From positions 1 through 5,817 of the forward strand of contig CACZRK010000154.1 of NCBI GenBank assembly GCA_902783515.1: 5,817 bases of DNA, in the 5' to 3' direction. This stretch comes from an uncultured Coriobacteriaceae bacterium (lineage in GTDB: Bacteria > Actinomycetota > Coriobacteriia > Coriobacteriales > UMGS124). The number at the start of each line of letters is the position of its first letter. The stretch's first letter is position 1. Both the position numbers and the translations under genes were made by a program. Below, piece by piece: positions 1-4,418 of this stretch. The notes under the pieces were generated by a model. It worked only from the letters and a program-made list of their open reading frames with translations. It ran no database searches and was not told where the DNA came from.

Positions 1-87
1 AGGTGGTACAGGGACGTCAGGATCAAGAGCGACCTGGATTACAGGAGCCCCATGCAGTATCGAAGGGATTTGGGCCTAGCAGCATAG
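1..87 (+). CDS. IS3-family transposase (OrfB), C-terminal fragment
   Basis: Frame 1 reads from the window edge to a TAG at 85-87 and encodes 28 residues beginning RWYRDVRIKSDL and ending SPMQYRRDLGLAA. This is the characteristic tail of IS3-family DDE transposases (rve_3 region), usually of the form WYN..RIK..LGG.SP..YR..LGLA. The DDE catalytic residues lie upstream of the window and cannot be checked. The tail diverges slightly from the usual form, with D-Y-R where most members have G-G-hydrophobic before SP. Whether the complete gene is intact is unknown. The enzyme would catalyse cut-and-circularise transposition of the element. Confidence 0.8.
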   Translation, partial: RWYRDVRIKSDLDYRSPMQYRRDLGLAA

Positions 88-122
88 GATGGTTTTGGTC
101 CAGGATTCCCACCGCAGTCCCA
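1..122 (+). mobile_element. Right end of an IS3-family (IS150-like) insertion sequence
   Basis: Only the right end of the element is present: the transposase C-terminus (stop at 85-87) followed by a short non-coding tail. Positions 97-122 (GGTCCAGG...GCAGTCCCA) have the layout of an IS150-group right inverted repeat, which typically starts GTCCA, ends CAGTNCA and closes with CA, as in most IS3 elements. Placing the boundary at 122 is inference, because the left end that would confirm the repeat and the 3-4 bp target duplication lies outside the window. The element points toward the ATPase-like gene and ends 16 bp before its earliest possible start, so it may have altered that gene's promoter or 5' end. 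Confidence 0.65.
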
Positions 123-138
123 GTGTGCGCGTGCCGAT

Positions 139-1476
139 TTGCCGCCGTTGTTGTGCGCGCGAAAGATGATCGACGGTCTGTCGTGCACGAGCGCGGGAAG
201 AACGCGCTTCTTAACGTGTCTCCCAGTAAGCGTTCGCTCGGAAAATCGCCGACGAATCATTCGGAAAATCGCTGATGGCCTATTCGGAACGTGGACCGCG
301 CTGGAGCACGCCGAGAGCGTGAGCTACGTGGACGAGACGCTCTCCCTGGCGCGCGAGGATCCGTCCGCCATGCTGGTGGGGGAGCGACCTCACGTCATTG
401 ACGAGTGGCAGCGCGCCCCCGCGATCTGGGACGCCGTTCGGCACGAGGTCGATCGGACGCGAGGCCTGCGCGGTGCCTGGATCCTCACGGGCTCATCGAC
501 GCCGTTGCCTCGATCTTCCGATGGCGACGGCTCGATCCCCAGCCATAGCGGCGCCGGGCGCATCGGCCAGATCCGCATGCGCCCCATGACGCTGTCGGAG
601 AGCGGCGACTCCTTGCGCTCCGTCTCGCTGGCGGGCCTGTTTCGCGGCGAGTTCGAGCCGGTGCAGATCGAGACCGATGCGCGCGCCATCGTTGACCTCG
701 CATGCCGAGGCGGATGGCCCGACGCCATCGACCTTGCCCCCGAGGACGCCCAGCTCGTCGCGCGCGAGTACCTTCGGCTGCTGAGGCGCGAGAGCATTCC
801 CCGTCAGGGCAAGGACGGGGACGTCGCGTCGCGCCTGCTCTTTTCGCTCGCGCGCAACCTCGGCCAGGCCGCGACATACAAGACGCTGATCGCTGACATG
901 CGCGACGCCGCGGGCGACGCCGACGTCGCCGTCTCCACGCACGTCTCGTACCTTGCGCTGCTCAGGGCGATGTACGTGCTGGACGAGGTTCCCGGGTGGG
1001 TGCCGCAGGCCCGATCGCCCAGACGCGTTGCGACCAAGCCGAAGCGATACCTCGCGGACCCCTCGCTTGCCGTGGCCGCGCTCGGCATGTCGCCCGACGC
1101 CCTCATGGAGGACTGGCAGACGTTCGGCCTCGTGTTCGAGAACATGTGCATTCGCGACCTCGAGGTGTACGCCGAGGCGCTCGAGCCTGCCGCCGACGTG
1201 CCGGTGCGGTACTATCGTGACGACGCCGGACTGGAGGCGGACGCCGTCATAGAGCTCGCCGACGGCAGATGGGCCGCGTTCGAGATCAAGACGAGCGAGA
1301 CGAAGGCCGACGAGGGTATCAAGAACCTCAGGCGCCTGCGCGACAAGCTTTGCGCGAACCCCTCGGCACGCACGAGGCCTCCTGCGTTCATGGCCGTCCT
1401 GACCGGGATCTCGCACTACGCCCGAAAGGTCGAGGACGGCCTGTACGTCATTCCGATCCGCGGGCTCACGGCGTGA
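139..1476 (+). CDS. AAA_14/DUF4143 ATPase-like protein with a degraded N-terminus
   Basis: The gene encodes a cytoplasmic protein of the AAA_14-DUF4143 family, common ATPases of unknown cellular role often found in accessory regions. With the TTG at 139 it has 445 residues. Recognisable homology begins near residue 51 (TWTALEHAESVSYVDE). Walker B is VIDEWQ (86-91), followed by the sensor-like ILTGSS (115-120) and the HSGAGRI/RMRPMTLSESG block typical of the family. The C-terminal DUF4143 half has a PD-(D/E)XK-like signature, with E366-A-D368 and then E382-I-K384. Family members normally have a GPxxxGKT Walker A about 35 residues before Walker B. Here the matching place reads D-G-L-F-G-T-W-T (46-53), with no lysine. 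Residues 1-40 resemble nothing in the family. The start is uncertain: neither TTG 139 nor ATG 166 has a good Shine-Dalgarno. With an IS end just upstream, this is probably an N-terminally damaged copy that is no longer a working ATPase, although the rest of the frame is open. Confidence 0.8.
   Translation: MPPLLCARKMIDGLSCTSAGRTRFLTCLPVSVRSENRRRIIRKIADGLFGTWTALEHAESVSYVDETLSLAREDPSAMLVGERPHVIDEWQRAPAIWDAVRHEVDRTRGLRGAWILTGSSTPLPRSSDGDGSIPSHSGAGRIGQIRMRPMTLSESGDSLRSVSLAGLFRGEFEPVQIETDARAIVDLACRGGWPDAIDLAPEDAQLVAREYLRLLRRESIPRQGKDGDVASRLLFSLARNLGQAATYKTLIADMRDAAGDADVAVSTHVSYLALLRAMYVLDEVPGWVPQARSPRRVATKPKRYLADPSLAVAALGMSPDALMEDWQTFGLVFENMCIRDLEVYAEALEPAADVPVRYYRDDAGLEADAVIELADGRWAAFEIKTSETKADEGIKNLRRLRDKLCANPSARTRPPAFMAVLTGISHYARKVEDGLYVIPIRGLTA
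238..290 (+). repeat. Degenerate 23-bp tandem repeat
   Basis: TCGGAAAATCGC occurs at 238-249 and again exactly at 261-272, and TCGGAA recurs at 284-289, giving a regular 23-bp step. The two full units (238-260 and 261-283) match at 17 of 23 positions by my count. The array lies just before the point where family homology of the DUF4143 protein begins. It is not a whole number of codons per unit, so it would not encode a protein repeat. Confidence 0.55.
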
Positions 1477-1504
1477 TCGACGCGAGACCGGCGCGAGGCC
1501 CTGC

Positions 1505-1556
1505 CCCGTGTTCGCGCACGGACGGTTCGCGAGCGAACACGGGCGGATGCGAACCG
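1505..1556. terminator. Nested inverted repeats in a convergent gap; candidate bidirectional terminator
   Basis: A perfect 11-bp inverted repeat, CCCGTGTTCGC at 1505-1515 with GCGAACACGGG at 1533-1543, has a 17-nt loop. A second perfect 8-bp pair, CGGTTCGC at 1523-1530 with GCGAACCG at 1549-1556, interlocks with it, and a third 6-bp pairing (1525-1530 with 1533-1538) is also possible. The gap (1477-1570) separates the ends of two convergent genes, where a bidirectional terminator is expected. Neither strand has a clear U-run after the stems, so intrinsic termination is unproven. The structure may instead slow polymerase or protect 3' ends. Confidence 0.4.
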
Positions 1557-1570
1557 CTAAGTTTGCATGC

Positions 1571-3148
1571 CTATGCGTCCTGCCCGAGGTACGTCAGCGC
1601 GCTCTGCGCGATGAAACGACCTCCCACAAGGCCCCAGCCACACTGCGAGCCTGCGGCGACAAGGACGTCATACTGATAGCCGTAGAGACCACCGGTGTCG
1701 GAGCCGCCGGCGTAGAGGCCCGGGATCGGCTTGCCCTCGGTGTCGATGACGCGGCACTGCTCGTCGATCTTCAGGCCGCCGACGGTGGTGAAGAAGGTCC
1801 GGTTCATCTTGAAGGCGTAGTAGGGCGAGGTGGTCAGCGCGCGGCAGTACGAAGCATCCTTGCCGAACACAGTGTCCCCGCCGTCCTCGTACGCGTTGTA
1901 CTCCTCGATGGTCGAGCACAGGACCTCCGGGTCGAGCCCCATCTTCTCGGCGAGCTCATCGACGCTGTCGGCGACAAAGACGTTCTCGTCACCGGCCGTC
2001 GCGGCATCGTCAATCTGCTCAAAGAGCCCCTCGAGCTTGGTGCCGGCTGCGTGGATGTTGTTGGGCCCGACAACGAGGCCCTCGTTGACGAGCATGTCCA
2101 GATAGCCCTTGTCGAAGACGGAGTACACGTCGTTGACCGTCATCGACGCCGCGCCGGCCGCGGAGAAGTTGCCGGTGATGGACTCGTCGGCGAAGCGCAC
2201 GCCGTTCTCGTTCACCCAGACGCTCGGCTGCCACGCGGCGGCGATGGCGATGGGATCGCTAAACGAGTCGTAGTCCGATACCGTGTAGCCGCAGACCATG
2301 ACGGCACCAGGGATATGCAGCGCGGCGTTTGCCGAGAGCCCCATCGCGATGCCGTCGCCGTCGCGTCCCTCAAAGCCGAGTGCGCGCCAGCGCGAGGGAT
2401 CCCAGCCCGTGTACGCGCTGAACATCTCGTCATTGTTCGCATAGCCGCCCGTGCAAAGCACCACGACCGGCGCGTCGTACTGCACGGCCCGTCCGCCGTC
2501 GTCCGTGGCGACGACGCCCGCGACCTTGCCGTCGCGCATGAGGAGCTGCTTTGCCGACGTCTCGAACGCGAACGTCACGCCCTCCTCCTCGGCGCGGGCG
2601 TAGAGCGTGTCCATGAGGCCTCGCATGCGGTTCACGGGGATGTGCCAAGTCTGCTCGGAGAGTCCCGTGCTCTCCACGTCGTCGAACTCGACGCCCTCGT
2701 CGAGCAGCCAGTCGATCATGTCGGACGAGTCGTTGACGTAGCGGCGCAGCACTCGCGCGTTGTTCGCCCAGTTGTGGTAGGCCATGCACTTCCGGAAGAC
2801 CTGATCCTTGGTAACGGCGATGCCGGCCTTCTTCTGAAGGACTGACTCGGCGGCGAAGCAGCCGCCTGCGACGTAGGCGGTGCCGCCGAAGGTGGCGCGC
2901 TTCTCAAGGACGAGGACGCGCCCGATGCCGAGCTCCTTGGCGCGCAGCGCGGTGGCAAGGCCGGCGATGCCGGAGCCTGCGACGACCATGTCGAACGCAC
3001 CGCCTGCCTCCGGGTTTTTCGTGTCTGCGCTGGTGCTGGACATGCCCTCGCGTGCGATGGCGACGTCGGCACTGCCGACGAGTCCGACTGCCGCGCCGAC
3101 CGCGGCCGTCGCACCGATGAAGCTCCTACGCGTGATGTCGACTGCCAT
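1571..3148 (-). CDS. Tat-exported FAD-dependent reductase, fumarate reductase flavoprotein-like
   Basis: This 525-residue flavoprotein belongs to the FAD_binding_2 / fumarate reductase flavoprotein family. Such enzymes pass electrons through FAD to an unsaturated or oxidised small molecule, here outside the cytoplasm. A Tat signal is clear: T-R7-R8-S-F-I-G, a hydrophobic stretch to about residue 28, and a likely A-I-A cleavage site at 30-32. The FAD-binding Rossmann motif is GSGIAG (58-63), with the ribose-binding acidic residue at E82. Other family blocks are GGTAYVAGG (88-96), VNENGVRFADE (312-322), VGGLKID (456-462) and IPGLYAGGSDTGGLYG (475-490). The start is set by AGGAGG four bases before the ATG; longer in-frame extensions lack both this site and a signal peptide at their N-terminus. 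No FMN-binding or haem (CXXCH) domain is present, so the electron donor must be a separate protein. By motif alignment, the arginines and histidine that bind and protonate fumarate in classical enzymes are replaced (Gly326, Thr454, and Tyr in 489-493), so the substrate is probably not fumarate. The true substrate cannot be read from sequence. Confidence 0.93.
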   Translation of the reverse strand: MAVDITRRSFIGATAAVGAAVGLVGSADVAIAREGMSSTSADTKNPEAGGAFDMVVAGSGIAGLATALRAKELGIGRVLVLEKRATFGGTAYVAGGCFAAESVLQKKAGIAVTKDQVFRKCMAYHNWANNARVLRRYVNDSSDMIDWLLDEGVEFDDVESTGLSEQTWHIPVNRMRGLMDTLYARAEEEGVTFAFETSAKQLLMRDGKVAGVVATDDGGRAVQYDAPVVVLCTGGYANNDEMFSAYTGWDPSRWRALGFEGRDGDGIAMGLSANAALHIPGAVMVCGYTVSDYDSFSDPIAIAAAWQPSVWVNENGVRFADESITGNFSAAGAASMTVNDVYSVFDKGYLDMLVNEGLVVGPNNIHAAGTKLEGLFEQIDDAATAGDENVFVADSVDELAEKMGLDPEVLCSTIEEYNAYEDGGDTVFGKDASYCRALTTSPYYAFKMNRTFFTTVGGLKIDEQCRVIDTEGKPIPGLYAGGSDTGGLYGYQYDVLVAAGSQCGWGLVGGRFIAQSALTYLGQDA

Positions 3149-3152
3149 GAAT

Positions 3153-3158
3153 CCTCCT
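3153..3158 (-). promoter_or_regulatory. Shine-Dalgarno of the Tat flavoprotein gene
   Basis: On the minus strand AGGAGG lies four bases before the ATG at 3148-3146. It is a near-perfect site and fixes the start at the residue that begins the twin-arginine signal peptide, rejecting an in-frame start 62 codons further upstream (3334). Confidence 0.85.
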
Positions 3159-3277
3159 ATGGTCTCTCGTGACGGGTCGCGGCGCTCGCGCGTCGCGGGC
3201 TTGACCTGCCGTCGGGATTTCTGCGGATAGGTCGGGACGCAGCGTAGCGCGGCGTCGCGGAATGATGGAAATGAGTG

Positions 3278-3307
3278 AGCGGCATGGACGGTCTCGGGGA
3301 TGCCGCT
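3278..3307. repeat. 8-bp inverted repeat, possible second operator half
   Basis: AGCGGCAT at 3278-3285 is perfectly matched by ATGCCGCT at 3300-3307, with a 14-bp spacer. It ends three bases before the T-N11-A palindrome. LysR tetramers usually contact a recognition site and an adjacent activation site, so this could be the second contact. It could also fold as a hairpin in the flavoprotein mRNA leader if transcription starts further upstream. Confidence 0.5.
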
Positions 3308-3310
3308 GCC

Positions 3311-3333
3311 TGCCATTCCAAATCTCGATGGCA
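3311..3333. promoter_or_regulatory. Candidate LysR operator, TGCCAT-N11-ATGGCA
   Basis: The arms TGCCAT (3311-3316) and ATGGCA (3328-3333) are perfect inverted repeats, and the 11-bp spacer gives the exact T-N11-A core known for LysR-type regulators. It lies 59 bp before the LysR start codon and 162 bp before the flavoprotein start. That is where an autoregulating LysR protein usually binds to control a divergent target. Confidence 0.65.
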
Positions 3334-3392
3334 AGACGGCGGCACGGTAGTAGCATGGGGCCCGTCAGCGCGGACGATGATCTGGAGGAACC

Positions 3393-4361
3393 ATGCGGCT
3401 GAGTCATCTGAGGGAGTTCGTGACCTTGGCGTCGCGCCGAAACTTTACGCTGGCCGCCCGCGACCTTCACGTTGCCCAGAGCACGCTCAGCAAACACATG
3501 ATTGACCTGCAGCGGGAGACGGGGCTGCACCTGCTCGAGTCCGCCCCGCGCGTGGGGCTGACCGCGTCGGGCGCCGAGTTCCTGCGCTATGCCGAGAGGG
3601 TGCTGAGGACCTATGGCGAGGGACTCGAGGAGTGCCGCGCAATCGAGCTCGGCACGCGCTGGTCGCTGAGCGTCGAGGACCCCATCGTGTTCACGGCGAT
3701 GACCGACAGGCTCAACGGCATGCTCGAGGCGTTTCGCGAGGCAAATCCGGACATCACGACCAGCATTCGCGCTGACGAGTCCCTGACGACGGTCGAGAAC
3801 ATCGACAAGGGTGTCTTCGACATCGCCCAAGGCGTCTATCGGCGACACGATTTGAGGAGCGTATCCATTGACGGGAGGGAGTTCTCTCTCGTGCCGTTCA
3901 TGGACGACGAGGTCGTTCTGTGGGTGCCACGCGAGAGCGTGCTCGCGGTCAAGCCCGACCTGAGATTCTCGGATCTTGCCGGCGTCGAAGTGTCGTTGCC
4001 GGGATCGATGCTGTGGGCGAAGTGGCGGGAGATGCTCGCCGAGCTTGCGCGCGAGCATGGCTTTTCGCTCTGCACGAGCCTTTCCATCACGGACTCGGTG
4101 AACGAGTACTGGTCGGCGAGCCCAAACAGGAAGGTGTTCTTGCTGGTGGGGCAGATAGCGCGGGAGACGCGCGTTGCCGCGCGCGGGGACATGGTGATCA
4201 GACGCTTCGCGCACGACGACGCGAGCTTCACGTTCTATCACCTGTACGACGCCCATTCGAAGAACCCCGCGGTTGCGCGCTTTGATGACTGGTGCGCGCG
4301 TGAGGGGGCGGGGACGTGGGCTGCCCAGGCGGCGCGCCGACCGCGTGACGGCGCGGAGTGA
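3393..4361 (+). CDS. LysR-family transcriptional regulator
   Basis: This is a cytoplasmic DNA-binding regulator of 322 residues, the usual LysR length. The N-terminal winged helix-turn-helix spans about residues 1-60: MRLSHLREFVTLA, then FTLAARDLHVAQSTLSKHM as the helix-turn-helix (about 18-36), then the wing region ending GLTASGAEFL. A linker helix rich in Arg and Glu (62-85) leads to the effector-binding domain, about 90-295. That half is more divergent, so the effector cannot be named. The start has GGAGGA at 3384-3389, three bases before the ATG. The gene is divergent from the Tat flavoprotein and shares with it a gap carrying a T-N11-A palindrome, so the flavoprotein gene is its most likely target and the flavoprotein's substrate a plausible inducer (inference). 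The C-terminal tail after about residue 300 is Arg/Ala-rich and probably disordered. Confidence 0.95.
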   Translation: MRLSHLREFVTLASRRNFTLAARDLHVAQSTLSKHMIDLQRETGLHLLESAPRVGLTASGAEFLRYAERVLRTYGEGLEECRAIELGTRWSLSVEDPIVFTAMTDRLNGMLEAFREANPDITTSIRADESLTTVENIDKGVFDIAQGVYRRHDLRSVSIDGREFSLVPFMDDEVVLWVPRESVLAVKPDLRFSDLAGVEVSLPGSMLWAKWREMLAELAREHGFSLCTSLSITDSVNEYWSASPNRKVFLLVGQIARETRVAARGDMVIRRFAHDDASFTFYHLYDAHSKNPAVARFDDWCAREGAGTWAAQAARRPRDGAE

Positions 4362-4370
4362 CGCTCCGCG
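4352..4370 (+). terminator. Short GC hairpin over the LysR stop codon, weak terminator candidate
   Basis: CGCGGAG (4352-4358) pairs with CTCCGCG (4364-4370) around a 5-nt loop that includes most of the TGA stop. No T-run follows, so termination would be inefficient. It may only partly separate the LysR transcript from the next gene, 57 bp downstream. Confidence 0.3.
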
Positions 4371-4374
4371 TGCG

Positions 4375-4380
4375 TACAAT
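4375..4380 (+). promoter_or_regulatory. Possible -10 element for the membrane LuxR gene
   Basis: TACAAT matches the -10 consensus at five of six positions and lies 38 bp before the ATG at 4419. No recognisable -35 hexamer stands at the right distance (the position is inside the GC hairpin), so this would be a weak or activator-dependent promoter. Confidence 0.3.
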
Positions 4381-4418
4381 TGCCGTAAGGAACATGCCCC
4401 GACTGTAGTGGAGGTGCC

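Larger units (their letters stand above)
3149..3392. promoter_or_regulatory. Divergent promoter region between flavoprotein and LysR genes
   Basis: This 244-bp gap separates two divergently transcribed genes and should contain both promoters. It holds an 8-bp inverted repeat (3278-3307), a T-N11-A palindrome (3311-3333), and a direct repeat GTCGGGA at 3211-3217 and 3231-3237, 20 bp apart. No -35/-10 pair is convincing on either strand. This fits an activator-dependent promoter, as is common for genes controlled by LysR proteins. Confidence 0.7.

Noticed and set aside
39..260. A minus-strand small ORF of 73 codons across the IS boundary
   Set aside because: It runs from IS sequence into flanking DNA, has no ribosome site and no recognisable motif; most likely a chance frame.
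493..1416. A 307-codon minus-strand frame opposite the DUF4143 gene
   Set aside because: It lies opposite strongly conserved family motifs on the plus strand and shows no domain of its own.
1508..2845. A 445-codon forward open frame opposite the flavoprotein gene
   Set aside because: It is antisense to a clear FAD-binding protein with a Tat signal and a strong Shine-Dalgarno. Its product is Val/Arg/His-rich with no recognisable domain, as expected for a mirror frame of GC-rich coding DNA.
3201..3230. TTGACC at 3201-3206 as the -35 box of a forward LysR promoter
   Set aside because: The best partner at 17-18 bp is GGATAG, a poor -10, and the resulting leader would be over 150 nt. Not strong enough to annotate.
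3149..3334. A 62-residue N-terminal extension of the flavoprotein to an upstream start
   Set aside because: The extension would bury the twin-arginine signal and has no ribosome site, while the internal ATG at 3148 has AGGAGG at ideal spacing.
3126..4379. A 417-codon minus-strand frame opposite the LysR gene
   Set aside because: It is a shadow of the LysR gene, has low-complexity Arg-rich content and overlaps the flavoprotein 5' end.
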